Source: Phytohabitans suffuscus (GTDB lineage Bacteria > Actinomycetota > Actinomycetes > Mycobacteriales > Micromonosporaceae). From it: a DNA stretch of 64,000 bases. The notes below the pieces were generated by a model, which was not told where the DNA came from, did not search any database, and saw only the letters and a list, made by a program, of their open reading frames with translations. Location of the stretch: assembly GCF_011764565.1 (NCBI RefSeq), contig NZ_AP022871.1, positions 5,518,320-5,582,319 on the forward strand, written 5' to 3'. Of the stretch, positions 42,937 to 52,147 are shown one piece after another (within the stretch, counting starts at the first letter, position 1; each line of letters begins with the position of its first letter). The translations under genes were made by a program, and so were the position numbers.

Positions 42937-43779
42937 ATGTCCGACCCGCGCATCCTGATGGACGGCATCGTTTTCGGCGAGTCGGCCCGCTGGCACGACG
43001 GCCGGCTGTGGTTCGCCGACTGGGCCCGCAGGGAGATCGTCGCGGTCGACCTGGACGGGAAGAGCGAGGTGGTGCTCCACGCTCCCGGCGCCGACTTCAG
43101 CCCGATCTGCCTGGACTGGCTCCCGGACGGCCGGCTGCTGGTGCTCTCGGCGGCCAACCGCGCGGTGGTTCGGCAGGAGCCGGACGGCACCCTGGTCACC
43201 CACGCCGACCTCGGCGGCGCTTCCGACGCGCCGCAGTGGAACGAGATCGCGGTCGACCACCGCGGCAACGCGTACCTCGACAACATCGCGTTCGACTTCC
43301 CCGGCGGAGAGTTCCGGCCGGGACTGGTCGCCCTGGCCACTCCCGACGGCGCGGTGCGCCAGGTGGCGGACGGGTTCGGCTTCCCCAACGGGATGGCCGT
43401 CACCCCAGACGGCTCGACGTTGATCGTGGCCGAGTCGTACGCCCATGTGCTGACCGCGTTCGACATCGCGCCGGACGGCGGCCTCAGCAATCGCCGGACC
43501 TGGGCTCAGCTGGGCGAGGCGGCCGCCCCGGACGGTATCTGCGTCGATGCGGAAGGCGCCGTCTGGTACGCCGACGTGCCCAACCACCAGTGCGTCCGGG
43601 TGCGTGAAGGCGGCGAGGTGCTCCAGGTGGTCGACACCGGGCTCGGCTGCTTCTCGTGCGCCCTCGGCGGCCCCGACGGGCGGACGCTGCTCATGGTGGT
43701 GGCCGACTGGTCCAAGGGCCCGGCGATGTTCACCGGCGACCCCACAGGACAGATCCTCGCTGTCGACGTGGCCGCATGA
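42937..43779 (+). CDS. SMP-30/gluconolactonase/LRE family protein
   Basis: The protein has 280 residues from ATG at 42937 with CGGAGGAGGA upstream. It is a six-bladed propeller: LMDGIVFGESARWHDGRLWF (metal-ligand Glu in FGES), NEIAVDHRGNAYLDNIAFDF (Asn ligand), GFGFPNGMAVTPDGSTLIVA (Asn) and APDGICVDAEGAVWYADVPN (Asp). These are the Ca2+/Zn2+ ligands of SMP-30 lactonases, which hydrolyse sugar lactones or related esters. Substrate unknown. It is divergent from the ECF42 pair and possibly part of its regulon. Confidence 0.88.
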   Translation: MSDPRILMDGIVFGESARWHDGRLWFADWARREIVAVDLDGKSEVVLHAPGADFSPICLDWLPDGRLLVLSAANRAVVRQEPDGTLVTHADLGGASDAPQWNEIAVDHRGNAYLDNIAFDFPGGEFRPGLVALATPDGAVRQVADGFGFPNGMAVTPDGSTLIVAESYAHVLTAFDIAPDGGLSNRRTWAQLGEAAAPDGICVDAEGAVWYADVPNHQCVRVREGGEVLQVVDTGLGCFSCALGGPDGRTLLMVVADWSKGPAMFTGDPTGQILAVDVAA

Positions 43780-43799
43780 TCAGTACGCGGACCTGGCCC

Positions 43800-43817
43800 G
43801 GCGGCCCTTCGGCCGCC
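43800..43817. terminator. GGCGGCC-CTTC-GGCCGCC hairpin
   Basis: A 7-bp G/C stem with a CTTC tetraloop lies 21 bp after the lactonase stop. It is followed by a C/G-only stretch (43847-43884) before the VOC gene. Confidence 0.6.
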
Positions 43818-43926
43818 TCCCGCTGTCCGCCGAGAGGCGGCCTCCCGGCCGGCCCCGGCCCCGGCCCCCGCCCCCGGCCCCCGAAATCCTCTCGATCGAC
43901 TCGGTGAGTCCTGCGACGATGCCGGG

Positions 43927-44322
43927 ATGACCTCCTTCGTCTCCCACACCACCGTCGACTGCGCCAGCGCCTACACCCTGTCGCGCTGGTGGCAGACCGT
44001 CCTGGACTACGTCGAAGACCCCGACGACCCGAACGAGCCGGGGGACGAGGAATGCATGATCTCCTCACGCGACCGGAAACATCATCTGCTCTTCATCGAG
44101 GTGCCGGACGCCAAGCAGACCAAGAACAGGATCCACCTCGACCTACGCCCCGTCGAGGGCACCCGCGACGACGAACTGACCCGCCTGATCGACCTGGGCG
44201 CGACCGTCGTCGCCGACCGGCGCAACGACGACGGAACCGGATGGGTGGTACTCGCCGACCCCGAAGCGAACGAATTCTGCATCCTCCGCGGCAGCACCGA
44301 GATCGCGCGGTCGTCGTCGTAG
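43927..44322 (+). CDS. VOC-family (glyoxalase/bleomycin-resistance-like) protein
   Basis: The protein has 131 residues. The start FVSHTTVDCASAYTLSRWWQ, middle HHLLFIEVPDAKQTKNRIHLD and end WVVLADPEANEFCILRG follow the pattern of single-domain VOC proteins (beta-alpha-beta-beta-beta modules) in actinobacteria. Metal ligands would include the His in RIHLDL and the Glu near EANEFC. Substrate unknown. It is co-directional with htpG 110 bp downstream, with no sign of coupling. Confidence 0.85.
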   Translation: MTSFVSHTTVDCASAYTLSRWWQTVLDYVEDPDDPNEPGDEECMISSRDRKHHLLFIEVPDAKQTKNRIHLDLRPVEGTRDDELTRLIDLGATVVADRRNDDGTGWVVLADPEANEFCILRGSTEIARSSS

Positions 44323-44432
44323 GGCCGGACGGCACCCGGCCGTGCGTGAGCGCGGCGGTTCGGGCGTCCCAGTATCCTTTCGGGCGGTCGGCAATTCGTT
44401 CGGTGGTCGGAAAGGTAATGGAAGGGGTCCCG

Positions 44433-46280
44433 GTGAGCAAGGAAACGCTGGAGTTTCAGGCAGAGACGCGGCAGCTCCTGCACTTGATGGTCCATTCGAT
44501 CTACTCGAACAAGGACATCTTTCTCCGTGAGCTGATCTCCAATGCCTCGGACGCGCTCGACAAGCTGCGGATCGGGTCCTTGACCGACAAGGAGCTGCAG
44601 GTCGACACCTCCGACCTGCACATCGAGATCGAGGCGGACAAAGAGAAGCGCACGCTCACCATCCGCGACAACGGCATCGGGATGAGCCACGACGAGGTCG
44701 TCTCGCTCATCGGCACGATCGCCAAGTCGGGCACGGCCGAGGTGCTGCGAAAGCTGCGGGACAAGCCCGACGCGGCCGCCTCGCCGGAGCTGATCGGGCA
44801 GTTCGGCGTCGGTTTCTACTCGACGTTCATGGTCGCCGACAAGGTCACGCTGGTCACCCGCAAGGCCGGCGAGAGCCAGGGCACCGCCTGGGAGTCCAGC
44901 GGCGAGGGCACCTACCAGATCGAGTCCGTCGACGAGGCGCCGCAGGGCACGTCGGTCACCCTCCACCTCAAGCCGGAGGACACCGAGGACCAGCTGTTCG
45001 ACTACACCGCCGAGTGGAAGCTCCGGGAGATCGTCAAGCGCTACTCGGACTTCATCGCCTGGCCGATCCGGATGACCGGCGAGGAGCAGCCGCTCAACTC
45101 GATGAAGGCGCTCTGGGCACGACCCCGCAGCGAGGTCACCGCCGAGGAGTACAACGAGTTCTACAAGCACGTCAGCCACGACTGGACCGACCCGCTCGAA
45201 ACGATCCACATGAAGGGCGAGGGCACCTTCGAGTACGAGGCGCTGCTCTTCGTGCCGTCCCGCGCGCCGTTCGACCTGTTCACCCGCGATGGCAAGCGCG
45301 GCGTGCAGCTCTACGTCAAGCGCGTGTTCATCATGGACGACTGCGAGGCGCTGGTCCCGCAGTACCTCCGCTTCGTCAAGGGCGTCGTCGACGCGCACGA
45401 CCTCTCGCTCAACATCTCCCGCGAGATCCTCCAGCAGGACCGCCAGATCCAGGTCGTACGCCGCCGGCTGGCCAAGAAGGTGCTGTCCACGCTCAAGGAC
45501 CTCAAGGCCGCCGACGAGGACAAGTACCGCGCGTTCTGGGGCGAGTTCGGCCGGGCGGTGAAGGAAGGTCTGATCGAGGACGCGGACAACCGGGAGCAGC
45601 TGCTCGACCTGACCCTGCTCTCCTCGACCGCGGCCGAGTCGACCTCCCTGCGCGAGTACGTCGAGCGCATGAAGGAGGGCCAGAAGGACATCTACTACAT
45701 GACCGGCGAGTCGCGCGCGATGGTCGAGCACTCGCCGCACCTGGAGGCCTTCCTGGCCAAGGGCTACGAGGTGCTGATCCTCACCGACCCGGTCGACGAG
45801 GTGTGGGTCGAGCAGGTCAGCGAGTTCGACGGCAAGCCGCTGCAGTCGGCGGCCAAGGGCAAGGTCGACCTCGGCGAGTCCGAGCCACCCGCCGAGCAGG
45901 CCGCCGACTTCGCGGCCCTGTTGAGCTGGTTGGGCGACAAGCTGGCCGAGGACGTCAAGGAGGTCCGGCTCTCGACCCGGCTGACCACGTCGGCCGCCTG
46001 CATCGTCGGCGACGAGCACGACATCACCCCGACGCTGGAGAAGATGTACCGGGCGATGGGCCAGCAGCTGCCCCACACCAAGCGGATCCTGGAGCTCAAC
46101 CCGGAGCACGCGCTGGTCGCCGGCCTGCGCACCGCACACGCGGCGAACGCCGACGACCCCACGCTGGCCGAGGCGGCCGAGCTGCTGTACGGCATGGCAC
46201 TGCTCGCGGAGGGCGGCGAGCTGTCCGACCCGTCCCGCTTCACCCGCCTGCTCGCCGACCGCCTGGCGCGCAGCCTCTAG
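44433..46280 (+). CDS. htpG: Molecular chaperone HtpG (Hsp90)
   Basis: An ATP-dependent chaperone of 615 residues from GTG at 44433, preceded by GGAAGGGG. An ATG at 44418 is possible but would place that site inside the gene. The GHKL ATPase domain is complete (HSIYSNKDIFLRELISNASD; IRDNGIGM; FGVGFYSTFMVADKV). The middle domain has LFVPSRAPFDLF, RVFIMDDCEALVPQYLRFVK and NISREILQQDRQI. The C-terminal dimerisation domain follows. The stop TAG is inside CTAG (46277-46280), after which a MITE arm begins. Confidence 0.97.
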   Translation: MSKETLEFQAETRQLLHLMVHSIYSNKDIFLRELISNASDALDKLRIGSLTDKELQVDTSDLHIEIEADKEKRTLTIRDNGIGMSHDEVVSLIGTIAKSGTAEVLRKLRDKPDAAASPELIGQFGVGFYSTFMVADKVTLVTRKAGESQGTAWESSGEGTYQIESVDEAPQGTSVTLHLKPEDTEDQLFDYTAEWKLREIVKRYSDFIAWPIRMTGEEQPLNSMKALWARPRSEVTAEEYNEFYKHVSHDWTDPLETIHMKGEGTFEYEALLFVPSRAPFDLFTRDGKRGVQLYVKRVFIMDDCEALVPQYLRFVKGVVDAHDLSLNISREILQQDRQIQVVRRRLAKKVLSTLKDLKAADEDKYRAFWGEFGRAVKEGLIEDADNREQLLDLTLLSSTAAESTSLREYVERMKEGQKDIYYMTGESRAMVEHSPHLEAFLAKGYEVLILTDPVDEVWVEQVSEFDGKPLQSAAKGKVDLGESEPPAEQAADFAALLSWLGDKLAEDVKEVRLSTRLTTSAACIVGDEHDITPTLEKMYRAMGQQLPHTKRILELNPEHALVAGLRTAHAANADDPTLAEAAELLYGMALLAEGGELSDPSRFTRLLADRLARSL

Positions 46281-46420
46281 CGCTCTTCGGCGTCGGGTCC
46301 GGCGGGCTTTGGCGTCGGGTCCGGCCCCGCGACCAATTCAAGATTCGAGCTACCGCGACGTCCGCCGTGGTCCAGACCGTTGCTCCCGCGGCCTCACCCT
46401 CCGCGTCACACAACCCAACC
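46281..46420. mobile_element. MITE of the IS982-end family, left arm only
   Basis: GAGCTACCGCGACGTCCGCC begins at 46346 and continues to CGCGTCACACAACCC at about 46417, matching the left arm of the other copies. The CTAG at its edge holds the htpG stop. No clear right arm is found; a fragment CGCGGCCTCACCCTCCGCGTC recurs near 46988. Confidence 0.75.
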
Positions 46421-47651
46421 CCGGGCCGGTGCGGGGGCCGGGTGAGGCCACGCCGTGCCGAGGCGGGCTTCCTGGCCAGCCAGGGGCCGGTGGGGGCGCC
46501 TGCCGCGGACCGGTGGCAGGGCCGCCGGCACGCGGTGGGAGCTTTCGGGGTCGAGGTCCGAGCGGCGTGGCGAGGTGGGTGGAGTTCGAGCAAGGCGCGC
46601 CGGAGCTGGCGGCGGCGGTGCGGCGGTGCACGCGGCCCCAGGGGCGCCCGGGTCGGGGCCTGGTTCTGCTCCGTGCCCCGATGCCCAGGGCGCGGCGGCG
46701 CCAGGGCGAGCACGTCGTCGCCCCGGGCCTGGGGGCTCTGGGTTCTGCTGCGTGCCGCTGGTCAGGGTCTGGTGCCCGTGACCGCCGGGTGACTGCGGCG
46801 CCCGATCCGGCCCCGCGGTTTCGGCGCCCGCCCCGCGTCGCACCCCCGGGGCGGGCTGGCACCGTTCGGTCCGCTGCCGGGACGGCCGGATGTGGGTGCG
46901 ACTGACTCCGAAGCTGGGCGCATTGGTGCGCCCAGCTCCGGAGCGCCTCGCACGGTTACCTCGCCTCGGGTCTGTGGCCTACTTCGCGGCCTCACCCTCC
47001 GCGTCGGGACCGCGATCCGGGCCCGTGCGGGCGCCGCTGTGGTCGGCGGCACCGACTGCCCCGACCGTCGCTGCCAGCTCCCGCGCTCCCCGGGCAGGTC
47101 TCGCCGTGCCCCTTTCGCCCCGCTACCCAGTCGGACACGGCGTGCCTCCTCCAGGAGACCGCTGAGACCTTCCCGGGCTCAGGGTTCGCGTCTGTCCACA
47201 GCGATCTCTGTGCTTCGCTGGTCTGCCCGCCCCGGTGTCGAGGCTGAAGGTCGGTTTCGGTGGATCGTGGTATGGATCCGCCCCTCTGGGGGCAGTTTCA
47301 TACCACGATCTGTTGGCCGGGAGCCGCGCGTTCGAGGGCGGCGGCGAATTCGCCTGGTTTGTTCTCCTCATCAGGGGTGGTCGTGGGTCTCAGCGATCCA
47401 GTGAGGACAGACCGGAAGGCCGCCGGGTCGTTCCCCGAGCTGCCGCCGGCCGTTTCCGCTCGATCGCCTGCCCGTCAGGGCCTGAGGGATCGGTTCCGGC
47501 TGATCGTGGACGCCACCCATGCACCGGCCACTGTGGACAGCTCTGGCGGTCGAGGCCCGCGTCGTGATCAACGCGATCGCGTGGCGGTGGTTGGCCTCAG
47601 CGACGACGCGAGCTGCCCCGGGCGGGGGTATGGGTGGCGAGATCCTGCGGT
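46421..47651. other. 1.2 kb without a credible gene
   Basis: Open frames occur in every phase, as expected at this GC content, but none has a recognisable domain or a ribosome site. Two degenerate direct repeats (GGTTCTGCTCCGTGCC near 46664 and GGTTCTGCTGCGTGCC near 46740) and a cruciform at 47263-47310 are present. It is probably decayed mobile or duplicated DNA. Confidence 0.6.
47263..47310. repeat. Two-tier cruciform
   Basis: GATCGTGGTATG (47263-47274) is exactly inverted as CATACCACGATC (47299-47310). Between them an inner stem GCCCC-TCT-GGGGG forms, giving a branched hairpin. It lies alone in the gene-free region 340 bp from the antiporter stop. Confidence 0.8.
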
Positions 47652-49265
47652 TCAGGCGTCGATCGGGGTGGCGGCGCGGCGGGAGATCTCCGCGACCTGG
47701 TCGGGTGAGGCGGCGGCGTGCAGCAGGGCGCCGTCCTCGCCCCGGTACTCCAGGACCGGTGCGGGCGGTGCCACGCCGGCGCGCTCGGACCACATCGGAC
47801 CGGCGGCGACGACGAGCGTGGCGAGGTGGGCCGCGGCGGCGTGGGCGATGCCGGCGGCCAGGGAGCGGTCGACGACCACCGCGGCGGCGCCGTCGACGCC
47901 GTTGGCGTTCGCCAGGCTCTCCAGGGCGGTCACCGCCGCCGCGTCGTGGGCCGGGTCGGACTCGCGGCGTAGCAGGACCGGGTGTACCACGCCGCCGTCG
48001 GGGGCGGCGATCCGCGCGGCCAGGCGGAAGACCTCGGCCGGTGGGTCCACGGTCGACACCGCGACCACCACGCGGCTGCCCAGTGGGCGGTCGGTGGGCG
48101 ACGGGCGGGGGACCGTGCGCATGAAGCGGCGGCCGGCGATCGGCGACACGACGAGGCTGACCAGGATCAGCACCAGCACCGCGTTGACGACGGAGGTGCC
48201 GAAGAGGCCGATCTGGTAGCCGATGGTGGTCGACGCGAGCGTGGCGGCGGCCTGCGGCGCGGTCAGCGCGAACATCACGCCGGCCTGTGGCCTGGTGAAG
48301 CGGAGCAGCGCGTGGGCCAGCCAGGCGGCGAGCACCTTGCCGCCCATGCAGGCCACGACGAACAGCGCGGCCAGCCCCAGGGTGCGTGGCTGGGCGATCA
48401 CGCGGGGGTCGAGGATCAGCCCGACCGAGACGAGGAAGACCGGGATGAACACGGCCGCGCCGAAGAAGTCGATCCGGTCCATCAGCCGGCCTTCGTTGGG
48501 CGCCAGGCGGTTGAGCGCGAGCCCGGCGAAGAACGCGCCCACGATGCCCTCGATGCCGAAGACCTCGGCGAGGACGGCCGCGGCGAGGAAGCCGGCGATC
48601 GCGACGAGGTAGCGCACCGTGCGTTCGCCGCCGAGGCGCCGGAAGCACCACCGGGCCGCGCGGGGCAGCGTGTAGAAGCAGAACCCGGCGAGTACGGCGA
48701 AGCCGGCCACGAGCCGCACCAGCACCTCCCAGGTCGAGGCGTGGCTGCCGGTCGTACCGGAGACGACCGCCAGCACGATCAGCGCGAGCGTGTCGGTGAG
48801 CACGGTGGCGCCGACCGCCGTGGCCACCGCGGGGTCGGTGCCGAGGCCGCCGCCGCGGATCAGGGGGTACACGATCAGCGTGTGCGAGGCGAGCAGCGAC
48901 CCGAGCAGGAACGCGGCCGGCGCGCTCCAGCCCAGCGTGAACCCGACCGCCGTGCCCGCCACCATCGGCACCGCGAACGTGAGCAGCCCGAACGAGACGG
49001 CCGATCGGCGGTACGTGCGGAGCAGGGCGAGGTCGAGCTCGACCCCGGCCACGAACATCAGGTACAGCAGGCCGAGCTGGCCCAGGTCGGGCAGGGTGTC
49101 GCTGGCCTGGCTGATCCAGCCGAAGCCGTTGGGGCCGATCGCGTACCCGCCCAGCAGCAGCCCGATGATCCCCGGCACCCGGGCCCGCTCCAGCAGCAGC
49201 GGGCCGCCGATCACCACGACGAACAGCAGCAGGAACTCCCAGGCCGGGCCGTGCGGGGCGCTCAC
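47652..49265 (-). CDS. Monovalent cation:proton antiporter (CPA2 family)
   Basis: The protein has 537 residues from GTG at 49265, overlapping the stop of the solute-binding gene (GTGA). Twelve or so helices of the Na+/H+ exchanger domain are visible (LLFVVVIGGPLLLERARVPG, LGQLGLLYLMFVAGVELDLA, IAGFLAAAVLAEVFGIEGIV, FFGAAVFIPVFLVSVGLILD). The last ~140 residues form a soluble domain resembling the universal-stress nucleotide-binding fold (SRVVVAVSTVDPPAEVFRLA). It probably exchanges Na+ or K+ for protons. Coupling to a periplasmic-type binding protein is unusual. Confidence 0.88.
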   Translation of the reverse strand: MSAPHGPAWEFLLLFVVVIGGPLLLERARVPGIIGLLLGGYAIGPNGFGWISQASDTLPDLGQLGLLYLMFVAGVELDLALLRTYRRSAVSFGLLTFAVPMVAGTAVGFTLGWSAPAAFLLGSLLASHTLIVYPLIRGGGLGTDPAVATAVGATVLTDTLALIVLAVVSGTTGSHASTWEVLVRLVAGFAVLAGFCFYTLPRAARWCFRRLGGERTVRYLVAIAGFLAAAVLAEVFGIEGIVGAFFAGLALNRLAPNEGRLMDRIDFFGAAVFIPVFLVSVGLILDPRVIAQPRTLGLAALFVVACMGGKVLAAWLAHALLRFTRPQAGVMFALTAPQAAATLASTTIGYQIGLFGTSVVNAVLVLILVSLVVSPIAGRRFMRTVPRPSPTDRPLGSRVVVAVSTVDPPAEVFRLAARIAAPDGGVVHPVLLRRESDPAHDAAAVTALESLANANGVDGAAAVVVDRSLAAGIAHAAAAHLATLVVAAGPMWSERAGVAPPAPVLEYRGEDGALLHAAASPDQVAEISRRAATPIDA

Positions 49266-50044
49266 CGGTCCCTCCCGATCACCGGGACGTCGGCCTCGGC
49301 GTCGCGCACGTCGGCGCCGAGCCAGCGCCGGGCGAGCCGGTCGATCGTGCCGTCGTCGGCGAAGGCACGTACCGCCGAGTCGACCGCCTCCACGTTGGCC
49401 GAGCCGCGCGGGAGGGCGACCGCGAGCGAGTCGTCGGAGGCGACCTGCACCGCGACCCGCAGCGCTCCGGCGGAACGGTCCGCGACCACGAGCGCGGCCG
49501 GCAGGTCGAGCAGCACCGCGTCGACCGAGCCGGCGGCCAGGAGGGTCAGCGCGGACGGCTCGTCGGCGGTGAGCGCCGGCGCTGTGGTGGGCCGGATGAA
49601 GCCGGTCAGGACGGCCGCGAGCGTCGTACCCCGCTTGACCGCCCAGCGCCTGTCGCGGGCGGTAGCCAGGTCCGGGATCGCGTCGCGGGACAGCCCGGCC
49701 GGCGTCGCGGGCAGGTACGGCTGGGAGAAGTCGAGCAACCGCTCGCGGTCCGGGGTGGCGGTCACCTGGGACAGCGCCAGGTCGGCGCCGCCCAGGTCGC
49801 CGGAGACGATCCGCTCGAACGGCACCTGTACGACCCGCAGCCGCAGGTCGAAGCGGTCCGCGAGCGCCTCGGCGAGCCCGTACTCGAAGCCGCCCGGCTC
49901 CTCCCAGAACCCGGGCAGCGGCAGGGTGGCCGTCGCGACGCTCAGCTCGCCGCCCACCGCGGGCCGGAACTCGCCCGCGGCGGGCACGCCCCGCCCGCAT
50001 CCGGCCAGCAGCACCGCGACCAGCAGCGCCCCGACCCACCGCAT
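49262..50044 (-). CDS. Extracellular solute-binding lipoprotein (family 3 type)
   Basis: The protein has 260 residues. The signal peptide MRWVGALLVAVLLAGCGRG has a lipobox Cys at about 16. The mature part follows amino-acid-binding proteins of ABC transporters (FEYGLAEALADRFDLRLRVV; DLALSQVTATPDRERLLDFS; AVKRGTTLAAVL). No permease or ATPase gene is nearby; the next gene, translationally coupled, is a CPA2 antiporter. It may sense or deliver a charged solute to the antiporter. Ligand unknown. Confidence 0.8.
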   Translation of the reverse strand: MRWVGALLVAVLLAGCGRGVPAAGEFRPAVGGELSVATATLPLPGFWEEPGGFEYGLAEALADRFDLRLRVVQVPFERIVSGDLGGADLALSQVTATPDRERLLDFSQPYLPATPAGLSRDAIPDLATARDRRWAVKRGTTLAAVLTGFIRPTTAPALTADEPSALTLLAAGSVDAVLLDLPAALVVADRSAGALRVAVQVASDDSLAVALPRGSANVEAVDSAVRAFADDGTIDRLARRWLGADVRDAEADVPVIGRDR

Positions 50045-50092
50045 ATGATCACATTAGGGTGGATCGGGGCGCTGCTGGCTAAAACGGCCGGA

Positions 50093-52147
50093 TCACGGCA
50101 GGCTGGCCACCCCGCGCGGCAGGAAGCGCTGGCCGGTGACCCGCTCGGCGGTGCCGGTGCGGTCCAGGTACGGCGTGATGCCGCCGAGGTGGAACGGCCA
50201 CCCGCCGCCCAGGATCAGGCAGAGGTCGATGTCCTGCGGCTCGGCCACCACGCCCTCGTCCAGCATCAGCCGCACCTCCTGCGCCAGCGCCTCCAGCGCC
50301 CGCTGGCGCACCTGCTCCGCGGTGGAGGGCCGGTCGCCGAACTCCATCAGCCCGGCCACCTCCGGGTTGACCTCGTCGTCGACCAGGAACGGCTTGCCCG
50401 ACTCGGCGATACGGCGCAGGTTGTCGCTGACCGGGAAGCGGTCCGGGAAGGCCGCGTGCAGGATCCCGCCCACGTGGTACGCGACCGCGGGGCCGACGAG
50501 CTGGAGCAGCGGCAGCGGCCGCATCGGCAGGCCGAGCGGGTCGAGCGCCTCGTTGGCGACGTCGAGCGGGGTGCCCTCGTCGACGGCCGCGAAGATCTCA
50601 CCGAGAAAGCGGGTCAGCAGCCGGTTGACCACGAACGCGGGCGCGTCCTTGACCAGCACGCAGGACTTCTTCAGCTCCTTGCCGACCGCGAACGCGGTGG
50701 CCAGCGTGGCGTCGTCGGTCCGCTCGCCCCGGATAATCTCCAGCAGCGGCATGACCGCGACCGGGTTGAAGAAGTGGAAGCCCACGACCCGCTCGGGGTG
50801 CTCCAGGTCGGCGGCCATCTCGGTGACCGACAGCGAGGAGGTGTTGGTGGCCAGCACCGCCTCCGGCTTGACGATCTTTTCCAGCTCGGCCCAGACCTGC
50901 TTCTTCACGCCGAGGTCCTCGAAGACCGCCTCGACCACGAGGTCGGCGTCGGCGAAGGCGCCCTTGTCGACCGAGCCGCTGATCAGCCCGTGCAGCTTGG
51001 CCGCCTTGCCCGCGTCCAGCCGTCCCTTGGCGACCATCTTGTCGATCTCGCCGTGCACGTGCGCGACGCCCTTGTCGACCCGGGCCTGGTCGAGGTCGGT
51101 CAGCACGACCGGTACCTCGAGACGGCGGGCGAACAGCAGCGCGATCTGGCCGGCCATCAGGCCCGCGCCGACCAGCCCGACCTTGGTGACGTCGCGGGCC
51201 AGCCCCGCCGAGGGAGCGCCGGCCGGGCGCTTGGCGCGGCGCTGCACGAGGTCGAACGCGTACAGGCCGCTGCGCAGCTCCTCGCTCATCACCAGGTCGG
51301 CGAGGGCCTCGTCCTCGGCGGCCGTGCCGGCGGCGAAGTCGGCGTCGCGGGCCAGGCCGAGCAGCTCCAGCGCCCGGTTGGCGGAGGGGACCGCGCCGTG
51401 CAGCCGGTCGTCGAGCGTCTTCCTGGCGAAGAAGAGCACGCCGTCCCACATGTCCTTGTCGACCTCGGGGCGGGTGACGGTGACCTCGCCGCGCACCACG
51501 CCGGCCGCCCATTCGAGCGAGCGCTCCAGGAAGTCGGCCGGCTCCAGCAGCACGTCGGCGATGCCCAGCTCGGCGGCCTGCGCGGGCCTGAGCATCTTGT
51601 TCTGGGTGAGCGGGTTCTGGATCACCACCTGGGCGGCGGGCGCGATGCCGATGAGGTTGGGCAGCAACTGCGTGCCGCCCCAGCCGGGCACGAGGCCGAG
51701 CAGCACCTCGGGGAGCGCGAGCGCCGCCGCACCGCCGGACAGCGTGCGGTAGTGGCAGTGCAGGGCCAGCTCCAGGCCGCCGCCCATCGCCGCCCCGTTG
51801 ACGAACGCGAACGTCGGCACCGTGCTGTCCTTGAGCCGGGCGAAGACCCGGTGGCCGAGCCGCCCGATCTCCAGCGCCTGCTCGCGGTCGGTGATCGTGT
51901 TGAGGCCCGTGACGTCCGCGCCGACACAGAAGATGTACGGCTTGCCGGTGACCGCGACGAACGCCGGGCCGGCCGCGAGCGCCCCGGTGATGGCCGCGTC
52001 GAGGCTGGCCAGCCCCTCAGGCCCGAGCGCGTTCGGCTTCTTGTGGTCGAAGCCGTTGTCCAATGTGATCAGTGCGGCCGGCTTGTCGAGTCCGGGCACG
52101 GCGACGAGGCGCAGCAGCGACCTCGTGACAACCTCCTGGTACGTCAC
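50093..52147 (-). CDS. fadB: Fatty acid oxidation multifunctional protein (enoyl-CoA hydratase/3-hydroxyacyl-CoA dehydrogenase)
   Basis: The protein has 684 residues from GTG at 52147, overlapping the thiolase stop (GTGA). The N-terminal crotonase domain has the oxyanion-hole segments FVAVTGKPYIFCVGADVTGL and NGAAMGGGLELALHCHYR, and an ALPEVLLGLVPGWGGTQLLP block. The NAD-binding dehydrogenase domain begins about residue 330 (KVGLVGAGLMAGQIALLFAR), with catalytic His region VVGFHFFNPVAVMPLLEII. It carries out hydration and oxidation of acyl-CoA in beta-oxidation with the adjacent thiolase. Confidence 0.93.
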   Translation of the reverse strand: MTYQEVVTRSLLRLVAVPGLDKPAALITLDNGFDHKKPNALGPEGLASLDAAITGALAAGPAFVAVTGKPYIFCVGADVTGLNTITDREQALEIGRLGHRVFARLKDSTVPTFAFVNGAAMGGGLELALHCHYRTLSGGAAALALPEVLLGLVPGWGGTQLLPNLIGIAPAAQVVIQNPLTQNKMLRPAQAAELGIADVLLEPADFLERSLEWAAGVVRGEVTVTRPEVDKDMWDGVLFFARKTLDDRLHGAVPSANRALELLGLARDADFAAGTAAEDEALADLVMSEELRSGLYAFDLVQRRAKRPAGAPSAGLARDVTKVGLVGAGLMAGQIALLFARRLEVPVVLTDLDQARVDKGVAHVHGEIDKMVAKGRLDAGKAAKLHGLISGSVDKGAFADADLVVEAVFEDLGVKKQVWAELEKIVKPEAVLATNTSSLSVTEMAADLEHPERVVGFHFFNPVAVMPLLEIIRGERTDDATLATAFAVGKELKKSCVLVKDAPAFVVNRLLTRFLGEIFAAVDEGTPLDVANEALDPLGLPMRPLPLLQLVGPAVAYHVGGILHAAFPDRFPVSDNLRRIAESGKPFLVDDEVNPEVAGLMEFGDRPSTAEQVRQRALEALAQEVRLMLDEGVVAEPQDIDLCLILGGGWPFHLGGITPYLDRTGTAERVTGQRFLPRGVASLP

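Noticed and set aside
46421..47651. Several 100-200 codon frames on both strands
   Set aside because: Composition is Arg/Gly/Pro-rich in all phases with no domain, and no single frame stands out.
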